Source: Paralichthys olivaceus (lineage: Eukaryota > Chordata > Actinopteri > Pleuronectiformes > Paralichthyidae). From it: DNA of 64,000 nucleotides. Below, piece by piece: positions 1 through 37,568 of this stretch. A program made the position numbers and the translations under genes. The stretch covers positions 830,001 through 894,000 of the forward strand of contig NC_091099.1 of the NCBI RefSeq assembly GCF_024713975.1, in the 5' to 3' direction. The notes beneath the pieces were generated by a model that saw nothing but the letters and a program-made list of their open reading frames with translations, was not told the origin of the DNA and did not search any database. The stretch's first letter is position 1; every line of letters begins with the position of its first letter.

Positions 1-213
1 AATCTGCCTTTATTTCTGACTTTGGGAGAGTGACTCTTTAAATCCCACAATGCACCTGGTTTCCTGATAAGCAGGAAAAGTCACCTGATTATATCATCAC
101 ATGAAGGATTCTGCAGGTCTGTCGTCATAGTAACCATGTATGGTGATTATGTCCTCTTGTGCACAAGCAGACACTCAAAGCAATGCACCATCTAACAAGC
201 AGGCTCATGCACG

Positions 214-265
<52 letters not shown>

Positions 266-291
266 AACACGCCTGCTGGCTCAGTGTCTCA

Positions 292-25430
<25,139 letters not shown>

Positions 25431-25709
25431 GACATCACAGCTCTGGAAAAACCACAAACACACAAAAGAACCTTAGAGATTTTCTGACACTGATACCAGC
25501 ATCAGACTCGTCTCCACTACTGCAGGATATGCTGGGTCGGGCATCGGCGAATACGAGAATCTATGTACCGATCCGATAGCATGTCTTTAAAGTATAATAG
25601 GACGCTTTCAGACCAGCGCTGAACTCCAGATAGTCTCTTGAAATTATCCTGAAACACAAATCTCCAGATGCTGTCCAAGCCAGCCCACGCGAGAATACAG
25701 AGAGTGTGT

Positions 25710-25850
25710 GTGTCGATGACGTTTCTAAAACACGACGGACGTGAAACCGGAAAAGATGAAAATGTCTCAGGATGTAAAATAGCAGCCATACACATGGTGA
25801 CGAGGGCCGATGCTTGTGTCGACGCGCTTAAACAAAAACATGTGAACTTC
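25710..25850 (+). repeat. dispersed repeat family, copy 3
   Basis: Shows ACGACGGACGTGAAACCGG, AAAATGTCTCAGGATG, GTGACGAGGGCCGATGC and CGCGCTTAAACAAAAACA, matching the order of the copy at 4170-4315 with substitutions. Confidence 0.6.
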
Positions 25851-25929
25851 TCAGCAGAAATGATTCGTCCCGCCCGTCTGGCACGGGGCTTCTTCATGGA
25901 TTCCTCAGTCTCTGGGCATCCTGATGGTT

Positions 25930-26545
25930 GATGAAGCCGTCCCCACACACCACAACCTTCCCGTTCTCTTCATCAACAGCATCCTCCCAGGTTACTCCAC
26001 ATCCCATGAAGTAGACGGCACGCCGGACGTTTGACCAGAGTACCAGATCTGGTCTCAGGGTGGTGGTGACCATTTGTGATCAGACTATAATCCACTAGCC
26101 CACAACCACCAACATTTTCCAGTCTCTGGATCAATCAAGCTGACCACTCCTGGTCAGTGGAGGTGTGGGAGGCCCTCTCTGTCCTTGTTTCAGTTGGAGC
26201 GAGCCCAAGTACTCTGCTTCAACACCCTGCGTGTCGGAGGATGCTGTCAATGGAGAGAACTAGAGGAAGAGGCTGCGGTTGGTGAGATGGCACCAGAGGC
26301 CGAACAACGAGGGTGGAGAGCAGCAGTCGCCCAGTGGAGGTCGGCTGGAGGGAATATATTCCAACATCAGGTTGTTCGAGGAGTTATCCACAGACAAGCC
26401 CTGCATCCGACCATAACAGAGACAGACTGCAGAACACTGCAGCCAGTGGCTCTGGACCAGGAGGAGAGACTCTGGGCCCCAAACTGCCGGGGACACACAC
26501 CCAGGTCTGATCGGCCTGTGGTGGGCCTGAACCACTAACAGGGGA
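25930..26545 (+). mobile_element. decayed non-LTR retroelement, 3' coding relic
   Basis: With several stops and frame changes, the plus strand reads GEMAPEAEQRGWRAAV, and farther on QWLWTRRRDSGPQTAGDTHP. These resemble, from memory, the EAEQRGWK...SSQWLWMRRKETSW segment found at the 3' end of many teleost reverse-transcriptase elements. Not functional. The precise family cannot be assigned without a repeat-library search. Confidence 0.5.
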
Positions 26546-27584
26546 CATTCACCATCTTCTCTTATGTTCTGAAAATCTATTCACGCAACCTGGCTGCAAC
26601 ACATTCAGCCCCTCCCCCACCAGGCACAGTGGAAGTCATCAGACCCCACAGACATCACCTTGAGTCAAAGTCAGAGCTGGAGCCTGCTGAGATTAATGCG
26701 AAGAGAAGCTGCGTGAGGACACGACAGGAAGCTGGACTGAACTCTGACGTGAACTGTTCACACCGTGGAACCACCCTGGAGGAGGAGGAGGAGGGTCATC
26801 ACCATCATCATCATCATGTTATCAATGCAGCAGCACCGAGGGGAATGCTGACTGCTGGTATCCGACCTGACACCAGGTAAACCCGGACACTGAGTCAGAG
26901 GTGACCCGGCCACGATCACAGTGATTGAACCAAAGCTCCAACTTGAGCTGCAGACAAAGATCCCAGCTGCTCCTCCATCAGAGCTGAGGGAGTCACAGCT
27001 GATCACCGGATACTCACTGACCTTCACGTTAAGCACCGAGCTCCCCCCCCCCCCCCGGGTTTAAATACCTCTGGCTGCTGCGCACGAAACACAAACACGG
27101 AAGATGATCAGGACGTTTGTGTGCATCACTGTCAAGCTGGGCAGAGGCTAATCTGCACACTTCCGGTTACGTCTTCCAAACTAAGACTCATCTGGCATTA
27201 AAACATGGCTGACACGCAGCACGAAAGCGAGTGTGTAAAATAAATCCGAGGCGAGTTCACCGTTAGGATTAACCCGGATTATATAACTGTAGAATATGAT
27301 TCACAGGAGGCAACACTCGCTTCCTTAGCACGGTTTGTTTTGAAGGTGAGGTCGCTTAGTTTCCGGTGCGGGTGAGGCTAACTGTGGCTAGCTTGCTACG
27401 GAGGAAGCTAACCGCTAGCGAGCGAGCTTCGAGGCGGAATCTCGTCAAAGGACGAGCCGAGGAAAGCGGCTCTGGTTCCCCGGTGACACGCGAAGCAGCG
27501 CCGGCGGCTCCCCGGTCGCTGTCAGAACAGGAAGCGGCCAGTGACACGACAACAACCCGGGCTGAGGACGAGTCTGTCCCGTAC

Positions 27585-27660
27585 CTTCTTCAGCTGCGCT
27601 CCGCTGGTGTCAATAGCCAACTTTCATTTCCGCCTCACTGACAATACCACGTGACCTCCT
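27585..27660 (-). other. wwp2: inferred wwp2 non-coding first exon and start-site region
   Basis: A good donor (CAGCTGAAGAAG|GTACGG, exon edge 27585) follows a GC-rich segment, and the next sense-strand acceptor is that of the ATG exon at 25442. The 5' end is a guess; the transcription start cannot be read. Just upstream on the sense strand lies GGTCACGTGGTATT, with CACGTG at 27648-27653. Confidence 0.5.
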
Positions 27661-28296
27661 CCCGTTTCGATGGCACAAAGGATTGTGGGTCATTGGTACT
27701 GATATCCCTTTATTTTAAAAACATAAAATCCATTCATTATTTATTTAAAATATGAATAACAACATTCAAAAGAAAACATTGAGGGGGTGAAAGTGTCAGA
27801 CGACCACAGACTGAATAAAGATCTGTTCAAACACGTGCTGGAACAATCAGGACTCATCACTGCATCAATAATTAAAAGCAAATTGATCAGAAACATGTTC
27901 ATTTAACTTCCACTTTGATTTCCATATTTAGGTCCATGTCCCGTACGACTCATTGTGCAATGAGCCACCAGGGGGCAGTCCAAATGTTTTGGCTTCACTT
28001 TTGGGAGCTGTCATCTCAAAGACTGTAAATGAAGATGGACGCTGTTTGTCCACTTCCTCCCAAAGTCCAGAAACGAAGCCAAAATATCTCTGACACCAAC
28101 GCTGCCATCTTGAAGGTCCTGTCAATACATGTGCTCGACCAATCAGGGCTCAGTCTCAGCTGTCAATCATGACTTCTTTTTATATCATCAAATAACTCTT
28201 TAAAACCAAACTTCAGATAGACACTGAATTCATGCAGAGGGAGATTTAGGAAACATACAACTTTATAATATGATAGCAAAACAACAATAAATTATT

Positions 28297-28327
<31 letters not shown>

Positions 28328-28879
28328 TTAGCCTGATGTATCATAATGTTTTACATTAGCAAAACAACAAGAATAATTATACGGACATTAATAACAATAA
28401 TGATTTTAGCCTACTGATTATAATGTTTTAGAATATATAAGCAGAACAATAATAACAATAATAAAAAAATATATAATTATTAATATTGGCTCAATGTATT
28501 TTTAATTAGGAATTAGGACTAATATTAATAAATCTTTAATAAACTATGGTATGGTTTATTTTCAGGATGTTTTTTATCCCTCTGTCGTTTATTTTAAAAA
28601 ACCTGCTGAGATGTTTGATCTTTTCTCCCGATGAAAAATATAATCTGTAATAATCTCTAATCCATAAACAAAGGGCCTTTATTGTGAAAGGCAAACCAGT
28701 CTTCCGGTAGCAGCGGCCGGAAGTGCCCCCCTGTGACTCTTCTTCTCGGGCAGTTTTCCGGTAGAACAGTTTGTCAATAAAAGCTGTGAACGTGAGAAAC
28801 TTTCTCTTTGTTCTGACCACGTGGTTTGTGGCGCGTTGAAAACTTCCTCTCCGTGAGTCGCGTCACGGTTTGTTCCAAC
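27661..28879. promoter_or_regulatory. divergent promoter region of wwp2 (minus) and adat1 (plus)
   Basis: The two start codons point away from each other. CpG-rich ends contain ETS-type CCGGAAG/CTTCCGG sites at about 28700-28770 and a perfect ACCACGTGGT at 28816-28825, about 55 nt before the adat1 ATG. The middle (27700-28560) is AT-rich and carries a short dispersed repeat (27950-28170, with the phrase CAGCTGTCAATCATGAC) and an ATA/ATT trinucleotide run (28290-28326). No TATA box was evident near either gene. Confidence 0.6.
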
Positions 28880-31800
28880 ATGGCGGACGCGGATGAAGTC
28901 GCCCGGTTGTGCTACGAGCGTCTGGAGGCGCTGCCCCGCAGAGGGAGGCCCGAGGCCGGCAGAGAGTGGACCCTGCTGGCCGCTGTGCTGCAGCGGCGCC
29001 GCTGCGCCGCGTCTCACTCAGGTTCGACTGAGGAGGAGAAACACGTTCATGTCGGAGTTCCGTCCTCCGCCGAACTCCTCTGTTCGTTTCTGAACTTTAA
29101 ATCACTCAGAGCTGATAAACAACTCCAACCTTCATATCGCTCATGAACCTAATGTTGGGTTTCTTCTCCTCTGGACTCAGTTCACTCTCTGGAGGATCGA
29201 ACAGTCAGTGAACTTATCTGAACAGATATAAATGCATCAAGACACGAGACGATTCAAAGTGAAACCTCTTGAAAACAGATTAAACAATCAGCTGCAGATT
29301 GACCCGCTCAATATTCGAACTTGTATTTATTGCACTGACCATTAGAGCTGATAAAGGTTGTGTTTGTGTTCCCTCTGTTCATTCTTTACAAATGAAACAT
29401 GACAACACTTTACAACGAAGAAGCATTTAAAAAGAAGACAATGAGAATAAATACATTTATATAACAATAAAAGTGATAGTGCCGTGTAAGAAAGGAGTAA
29501 TTGTTTGATTTAAAAAAGACAGAGACAAACAGGAAAGTCTTATTACGCTGCAGCAGATCAGAAACTCATTTGGTCCCTAAACCATTCAGAGTTTATTCAA
29601 ACCAACAGCAGCATTTTGACAGACAGGGAACCAGTGTCACAATCGTTGAATATAAAGAGTAAATTCATCTCACTACGAGATCAACACACACACACAACGG
29701 TTTGTAATATGACAAATATGGATCTTTATATGTTAGAAATGACATTTTAACGATCTGAGCATCTTTTTTCTCTCACAGTAAAGACGGAGGTCGTTTCCCT
29801 GGGAACTGGAACCAAATGTATTGGACAGACACAAATGAGTCCTAATGGTGTGTGTGGTGTTCACTTTATTACCATAGCTGGTGTCTCGTTTATGTCTTTG
29901 TCCCCCATTGAGTTTATTATAATAGATTTATTCTATTGTTGTGTTTCATCAGCTTAACACCCCCCCGACCTAAAGGAAATATATACAATAACATTAATCA
30001 TCATTAAAACAGTGATTATATTTTCAAAATGATCAAATAAAGTCAGGAACAATAGTCAGTTATTACTATTGTACTAATAATATGTTTTAGTCTTCAACCG
30101 AACCTTGAACCTCACAAAGCTTTTGGCAGAAACTTAGTGTCACGTTAGTTAAACTCGTCCTGTCATTTCTCCCATGATGCAACACCCCTGCTCACTATTC
30201 ACTACATTCTCTGTGGCATCCATGACAGTTTTTAAACACCCACTGTAGAAATACATTGTTAGAGTTATTTTTGTGTCCCTGCAGGTGATGTCCTCAACGA
30301 CAGTCATGCAGAAGTCATCGCCAGGAGAGGATGTATCAGGTCTGTGTCTTTGTTCAGTTGCATGTGTGTCTAGAAGCATGTTGGCTATGCTATGCAATAC
30401 TATACAATATTAACTGTGTGCGTGTCTGTCTGTGTGTGTGTGTGTGTGTGTCTGTGTGTGTGTGTGTCTGTGTGCAGATACCTGCTCCAGCAGCTGCACG
30501 GGGCTGTGAGCGGAGGCAGCAGCTCTGTGTTTTGCCCGTCTGAGGAGCAGGGGAAGTGGAGGCTTCAGCCGGGAGTTTCCTTCCTCTTCTTTACCAGCCA
30601 CACTCCCTGTGAGTCCAGTCTGCTCTCACTGCACCTGCTGGATTTAAGTCACTCGATCATTTACACATCATGCAGCTCCGGCTGAACAACTCACAACAAG
30701 CTGCCTCTGCCTGCGGACAATATTTTGCAAATGCAGAGATCTGTCTTAGGGTTTTTAGAATTGATATTGAATCCTTCAAATACAAATTGAATTGTGGAAA
30801 AGTTCTATGTTATTCCCGTTCATATGAAGAAGAAGGTTTGAATCTCCTGTGTTGATTTAAATACTTCAGGTATTTGTATTTTTATCAGAGAGCTTCAAGT
30901 TAAATATAGAACTATCAGCCTTCATGAAGCTGAACTGTCCCTTTGTCCAGAATCCAAAATCAGTCTTCGTGTGTTTTACCAGGTGGTGACGCTTCCATCA
31001 TCCCTCTGACTGACAGCCCGTCTGTAAAGAGTCGTGAAGGGACGGATGCAGGACACTTGAAAAGGAAATCTGAGGATCCAAGCGAAGGGCCACACACAAA
31101 GATGCCCCGTGTGGACAGAGAGGAGACGGCAGAGAGGAGGACAGAGGACAGAGAAGACACAAAAACATCATTCCCCTCAAATTCATCTAAAAGTGAAGAT
31201 CCATCTCAGAGTCACGCCACAGAAACTGTCTCGCATGCTTCAGCAGAGCTGGAGATAAAAACCAGAGGCCCCTCCCACAGCGCTGGACTGAGTTGTCAGG
31301 TCCCTGATATTCACAGAACGGGGGCCAAGTGTGTCCCTGGTGGCCCAGAAGACCCACTGCAGCCCGGGACGGGGTACCACAGCACAGGGGTGCTTCGGGT
31401 GAAGCCTGGTCGAGGTGAACCGACTCTCTCCCTGTCGTGCACCGACAAACTGGCCCGGTGGGCCGTGCTGGGCTTCCAGGGTGCGCTGCTGTCCCATTAC
31501 CTACAGGAGGCGCTCTACTTCAGCACTGTGGTGGTGGGGAAGTGCCCGTACAGCCAAGAGGTCATGCACAGAGCTTTGGTGACAAGGTGAGAAAATAAAT
31601 ACAACCAAATATAAAGAACTTGAATTGAGAAGATTAACTTAACTTAAAGTTCTGCTGCGTTTCTTCTGTAAAATACAGGTTGACTCACGTTGCTACGTCT
31701 GAAAACTCATCTATAAATCATCCAACAATGAAAGAGTCCAACAACAAACAAAGCTGCAGCTTCCTGACACACGAACACATCATTTACTGACGTCAGCTCA

Positions 31801-34800
31801 TATAAAACAACTGATGTTTAGTTGATTTACTGAATCACCTGGAGAGAGAGGAGTTTATCTTATTAACTCAGTTCCCCCCACGTCACCAGGGGGCCTCTGT
31901 AGAAATCTGATCTCGGAGCAGAACTTGATTCTGGTCCTCATGTGCTCCTCAGGTGCTCCCATGTGACCGACCTCCCGGCTGGTTTCTCTGTGACCCCACC
32001 GGTGCTCCTCCAGTCCAGCCTGGAGTTCCGCTTCAGCCAGGCCCAGACCGAGCTGCAACACCAGGCCGCGCAGGGACGCATCTCCCCCTGTGGGGCAGGT
32101 AGGGTTACACAGCCCAATATATCTGTGTGTGTCACAGATACACCCAGAGATTAGAGCCAGCGTCAAACTCTGTTTGTGGAGTGAAATTAAATATAAAGGA
32201 AAAGCTTAAATGCAGAATAACTGTTCTATCTTTCAGCCATCAGTTGGTGTAATGTGACTGAACAGCCAATAGATGTCACTGCCAACGGCTACAAGCACGG
32301 AGTCACAAAGAAGGTGTTGGGCACAGCTAAAGCCAGGTGGAGCCAACACACTCACTTTACATTTTCATCACATACAGAGGAAGCGACAGTTCACACATTC
32401 TTTACTCAAGTACAGATACCTTTGGGACAGACAAGTAAAAGTACAAGCACTGATTCCACCTCTTTACTCCAGTAAATGTATAAAAGTTCCGGCTCTGTAA
32501 AAGTTTCCCTGTGAAGGTCATCGTCACATTAATCAAGTTCAAGGACTGTTTCACAATCTGACGACACCAGAAGAGATTTATGAGCATGAAGAAGGTTCCA
32601 GAAGGAAACGTGTAAAACTTTATTGTCATTCACACCACGCACAAGAAAAGTGCAGTAGAATGAAACCACCTCACAAACCGTTTTCTGAGGAGAAGAAGAA
32701 AAAGAATCGACGGATAATTTCCCTCAAATGCATTAAAGTAATGAGGCTGTTTTGAAAATATGAGGAGAAAGTTTAGATATTTGTGTTAAAATGTAGAGTT
32801 AAAGTAAAAAGTCATCTAAATACTAATACTAATAAATACTCAAGTAAAGTACAACTTAAAAAATGAGTATAGTAACAGTACACAGTATGACTGAGTTACT
32901 ACCTCTGATTATTTATACACACAGTAGTATCCACAGTGTAATGACTGATGCTGAGTGAATGTGTGACTGTGTCTCCAGGTCTCTTCTGTGTAAACTGGAA
33001 CTTTTCCGCTCATTCCTGTCTCTGGTTTCAGCCACGGAGCCGTCAGCACGTCCGAGCTCTCTCAGGTGACGCACAAAAAGACTCTTTCATAATCTCAGGT
33101 CTGAGGTCTGAGGGAAGATTCAAACTGAATCTGAACAAAATAAAACCAGAAACTAATGAAAAATGACAGTTTCCAATCAGCTCTCTGTCTGTAGATCTGT
33201 GATGTAACCTGACCCCCCCCCCCTCACACATGTGCAGTAGGGACGACTCTGAGTTTTGTGTCTGAGACATAAAATATAAAATTCAACACTTTAGTCCAAA
33301 GAAGATTTTAGCTCCGTCCCAGAAATCTCCTCTGTCTGCACCATCTGTAAATAAAGATGAGCGACATGTGGGATCCCTACAGTGAAGCCAAAGTGTCTGG
33401 ATCGCCCCCTGGTGGCGTTGGAAGCCTCCCTTACACAATGTTGTGAAAGTGGAAATGTTCCCACATTTCATTCACTGACGCTGGAGGAGCTCGTTTTTTT
33501 TTTTTTACCTTTGTTTCATTATTTTCTGGTAAAATAAGCCACAAAAAAACTGAAAACTCACCTGAGACTCTTTAGATTCTGATCTTAGAGTTAGATTCAT
33601 TTCCTCTGTGCCTCAGTTGCCATTCATTTGTTTTTGTGATCGAGTTACTCCATCGTGGCTCAAGAGGCGACATGTCGCACAAACACTCTGTTGTTTGACA
33701 TAATGAGCGTTTGTGTCCTGTCACAGAGTCACTGACGGAATCTGATCTCAGGGTGCACGGACCAAAAGCAAATACACCTGGGAAATAAAGGACCTAACTT
33801 ATGCAACGCACAGGAAGTCAAGTGTACTGATAATATCAGAACCCATTAACCTCGTTTGTATCGTGTGACATACGTTAAGTTTTGGGTTCTTAGTCTGTTG
33901 AGGGGATTCATTTGAACGAGCGTTGTTACGTCCCTGTGTGTTGGAGGAGCAAATAAAACCTGACATTTTATTTACAATGAAAGAAAACTAGTTCAGTCCC
34001 TGTGTGTGTTTGTAATGTTGTGTTCTCTTCGTCTTCTTCTCTTTGTTTGTGTGCAGAGATTTTTATAAACAGTCTATGGTCCAGAGTGAAGTTAGAAAAC
34101 TTTGTGTTCATCCTACCTGGTTAATCTGCAATGAAGATTTTATACTCAATGTTTTTGTGTGGTTTATATACAAGTTTGAAATTTACTAAACTGATTTTTT
34201 TTTTATTATTACACGTCAACTATTTTGTCAGTTAAACAATCAGACCCAAGTTCTTAACTTTTCAAAATAAAAGCTCTGTAACCCCTCTCAATATAAAGCT
34301 TTGCAGTAACGGAACGAACTTGCGGAAGAGGAAGTGATGTATGATCTCTGAATGTTATCAGCACCTGTGACTCCCATGAATATCTGTCTCAGTCCGTTAT
34401 TGTGAAATATCCTGAGGTGTGACCGTGGTTTATCTAAGGACCCCCCGCTGAGCTGCAGAGCACTTATTATTAATAATGAACAAACCAAATTTAACAATGC
34501 GCCTCCTGAGCGATACATGTGGAGTTTAAAGTCGATAAGATGAACAGTGTGTTAGATAAGAGTCTGCAGGTAGAAGACAGAAAATGAATGAAGTGTTAAA
34601 ACGAGCTGATCTGATGATGCAGAACCGATAACAACCTGAGGGAGTTCAAGTTTAGTTAAAGTGGAAACAGAACAATCACCCACCCTCTAAAAAAGGAGGA
34701 ATTTTACCGGTCACACGTTCACCCTGAGCCACTCTCAGGTTTTTCAGCTTGTTAAATGTCCTGAGTAACATTTTGGCTGTTGTACGTGTCTGTGTGCAGG

Positions 34801-34932
34801 AGAACCGACCTGCAGACCTACTGGGACTACAAGCAGGCGTCCCGCTCGTACCAGCAGGCCTGGCAGCAGCTGCACAGCCAGGCGTTCCCTCTGTGGCCGC
34901 GCAGCAACAGGAATCTCCTTCTCTTCCACTGA
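28880..34932 (+). CDS. adat1: ADAT1, tRNA-specific adenosine deaminase 1
   Basis: Converts adenosine 37, next to the anticodon of tRNA-Ala, to inosine. Nine coding exons join in phase to 488 aa, close to the ~500 aa of the mammalian enzyme: 28880-29021, 29779-29847, 30285-30339, 30478-30608, 30983-31586, 31953-32098, 32237-32336, 32979-33065 and 34800-34932 (TGA). The deaminase zinc centre is intact: H78-A-E80 in [13 protein letters not shown]133 in [12 protein letters not shown] and C320 in [38 protein letters not shown]-type [10 protein letters not shown] and [20 protein letters not shown] are ADAT1-family signatures. The segment at residues about 140-220 is charged, Ser/Thr-rich and poorly conserved. 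The start follows AACATGG. Exon 8 ([12 protein letters not shown]...) is the least certain border set. Confidence 0.95.
29022..29778 (+). other. adat1: adat1 intron 1
   Basis: AT-rich sequence with no recognisable feature; ends in TTTTTTCTCTCACAG. Confidence 0.6.
30416..30475 (+). repeat. (TG)n tract forming the 3' end of adat1 intron 3
   Basis: TG repeats with CTG interruptions run to within 2 nt of the acceptor TGTGTGCAG at 30477, so the usual polypyrimidine tract is replaced by UG repeats. Confidence 0.9.
33066..34799 (+). other. adat1: adat1 last intron (1.7 kb)
   Basis: Contains a short repeat at about 33290-33430 (phrase TCGCCCCCTGGTGGC, common in fish repeats) related to the one at 27950-28170, a T run at 33494-33506, and otherwise AT-rich unique-looking sequence. 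Confidence 0.5.
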
Positions 34933-35037
34933 ACTCCCTGAAACCTCGGCTGCTCAGAACTTTGCAGAACAGGTCCATGAATCTCTGGCTTTACTGTCGC
35001 ATCAGAAACGGAATCATCTTCATCATGTGACACTTTT

Positions 35038-35043
35038 AATAAA
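35038..35043 (+). terminator. adat1: adat1 polyadenylation signal AATAAA
   Basis: First AATAAA after the adat1 stop (about 105 nt downstream), giving a short 3' UTR. Confidence 0.7.
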
Positions 35044-37207
35044 ACGACAAACTGGATCTCCAGAGTGTTTGATTTCCCAGCAGCTGTTGGGTCGAAGTTT
35101 GATCTGTAGATAAATATTGTTCGGTCCTGTCCGTCTCCTTCCGTCACCCAGGAAGTCGCTGCTGGCGGCCGCAGAACGCCCGGCGCTGTCACGCTGTTCT
35201 CGGGGGTCGATGACCGTTGATCGCTGTCCTCGGACGATAGCTTTGTTTTCATTGTGCGGTTAACGTGTTGTGACTGCAGCTGAAAACACAGCAGGACGTG
35301 TGACTGCAGGCAGGAAATCAGTTAGAAAGAAACTCTCTCTACTTCATGAAGCCTCCAGGTTAACACAGGGACTGAGGATCTGTTGAGTCACAGCTTCAGC
35401 TCAGCAGACTCTTGAATACGCAGCAGTTTAATGCTCACTGTCGTTAAACAGCTGCAGTCTTTACACACGTTCTCATCTTATTACTACTGGACCGTAGTGG
35501 ACTGATCTTCAAAAAACAAGTTGTAATAAGTTGCTTGTTCTCACCCTAACCCACTTCTGTTGGGTTTGAAATGGTTTGAAACTGGTTTGGATCTGGTTTG
35601 TGTTAGAAATGGTTTAGACCCGGTGTGACCTGTGTGTGCCGTTGTGAGCTTCAGGACAGTCAGGGTCGGGTTAATGTTGATCGACGGAACAGGAAATGAA
35701 TGATTGGCACAAACGTACATCGTGTTAATAAGTGCGATACAAAAGAAAAACGCTCTTTAGCACTACTAGTGGTCAAAAACTGCACTTGGTCCCTTTAATT
35801 TTGAACAATAGAAGAAATAAAGATGTTGGAACATCAGACACATTTGATTTTATATTGAGTTTTATTGGTCAGGTCTTCCAGCTGCCTCACCTTTTTCAAA
35901 TATCTAAAACTCCACTAAGTTTTCTTTTTAAATATATTTAACGATCATACAACACAGATGAAATAAAACAATCCTCCATCATTATATTACACTTCTACAG
36001 AGCATGTTGAAAAGCCTCGAATCAGCCGTGTGGAAACAGCAGGTGTGTCGCTCTGATTCAGCACCAAAAGCTTCAGCTGCAGGCAGAACACAGGCGACAG
36101 ATTCATCGGAGCGGAGAGAGGAACCATCGTTTCTGATTTCACCTCTCGGACGTCTGAGCAGCCAAAGACCCGAGCAGCTCTGCTCTTCAAATACTGGACG
36201 TGGTCGTGTGTTTTTATGCGATTTGAACTCTGCGCAGGATAAATCTGCCTCCGGTGATCTTGTTCACCGACATGTTAAACTTTAAACTTTGCAGCGACAG
36301 GGTTAAATATTGTGTATCTTGTAAAAGTCCCAGGAAAACGAAGCTCGTGATGTTGTTGTCATGCACCTGTTTGATGTGTGTGTGTGTGTCACAGCTCAGG
36401 AAACACGCAGCTGCCCCCATGTTTGTGTCTCAGTGGGGTGTAAACAGTTCTGATTCTCTTCCAGTGCAACACAGTGAGTTACTGGACGACCGACGTGATT
36501 TCAAGTGAGAAAAGATCTGTTTTCAACGTATTAGACCGCGATCACACCGTCTTCTAAATACTCTGTACCTGGTGTAACACGCCACGAACCTTTAACTCCA
36601 TTAATGCAACAACAGAAAACTCTTCAAGCTTTTATACAGAACATGCATCAGATTTTCACTTCGTCCCGTGAAGAAGAAACGTATAAACAAACTGTGAGCA
36701 GAGCGTTGGGAGTTCATTAGCAGTTCCCTCAGGTTCACGTTGGCGTCACGGGTCTGAATCCTGGGTGGAGTTTAATGTTAGCAACACCCCAGGGACTGGT
36801 GCTGGTCCCCAGGCCCTGAGCGGAACACACGCTCTACACCCGCTGCCGCCTTGCCACGTCACAGCCCCGCCCCCTCACTCAACACCCCAGCAGCCTGCTC
36901 CGCCCCCTGTCACATGCGTATGGTCGCTCTGGTTGCTAACTGTGGCGCTGGAGTGTGCGTGTCGAGTTAACTTACATAGCTAAGTCTTAATACATGATAT
37001 GACATATAAACACATCCATAATGAGATTAATGATTCTGATTGACTACGTGATTACAGGATTTCTCTGGGAGACAATAAAACTGCACAGAAATAAACGGAA
37101 GCATGATCGTGTCGTGTGTAATGACGCATGTACGTGTTTTTATCTGGACACTGATGACGTTAAGTAAACGAATGAGAAGTGATGTGCTCATTGTGTGTGG
37201 TGATCAT
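35044..37207. other. intergenic, between convergent adat1 and gabarapl2
   Basis: No gene recognised. Reading frames such as 36765-36983 (Pro-rich) lack conservation signals or splice context. Contains ordinary low-copy sequence and short AT-rich patches. Confidence 0.5.
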
Positions 37208-37213
37208 TTTATT
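37208..37213 (-). terminator. gabarapl2: gabarapl2 polyadenylation signal AATAAA
   Basis: Minus-strand AATAAA about 155 nt past the stop codon at 37366. Confidence 0.6.
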
Positions 37214-37315
37214 TCATGGCAGTGTTAAAGATATTTCTCTCCTTTAAACAGTTAAACCATTAAATTGATCGAAAAAATGACGTGTTTGTTTATTGTAGAA
37301 TGGTGGTGCGTGTCA

Positions 37316-37317
<2 letters not shown>

Positions 37318-37347
<30 letters not shown>
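37318..37347. repeat. (TG)n microsatellite in gabarapl2 3' UTR region
   Basis: About 15 TG units on the plus strand, lying within about 50 nt of the gabarapl2 stop codon and so inside its 3' UTR as a CA repeat. Confidence 0.9.
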
Positions 37348-37348
<1 letters not shown>

Positions 37349-37365
37349 ACGTGTTCAGTTGAGCA

Positions 37366-37537
37366 TTAACCACGTGTTGTGTGAAAGGCCTCGTAACCAA
37401 AGGTGTTCTCTCCGCTGTAGGCCACGTACAGGAAACCGTCCTCGTCCTTCTCCTTGTCGTAGAGTTGGCCCATCGTCAGACTGCAACACACAACACAAAC
37501 CACTGATTAGATCACACACACACACACACACACACAG

Positions 37538-37568
<31 letters not shown>

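Larger units (their letters stand above)
25443..27584 (-). other. wwp2: wwp2 first intron with retroelement relics
   Basis: Contains dispersed-repeat copy 3 (25710-25850) and a decayed non-LTR retroelement segment (about 25930-26545). A poly-C run lies at 27043-27056. The proximal end, 27300-27580, is CpG-rich and belongs to the promoter region. Confidence 0.55.

Noticed and set aside
36765-36983. Pro/His-rich 72-codon frame between adat1 and gabarapl2
   Set aside because: No homologue recognised, no splice partners, average context.
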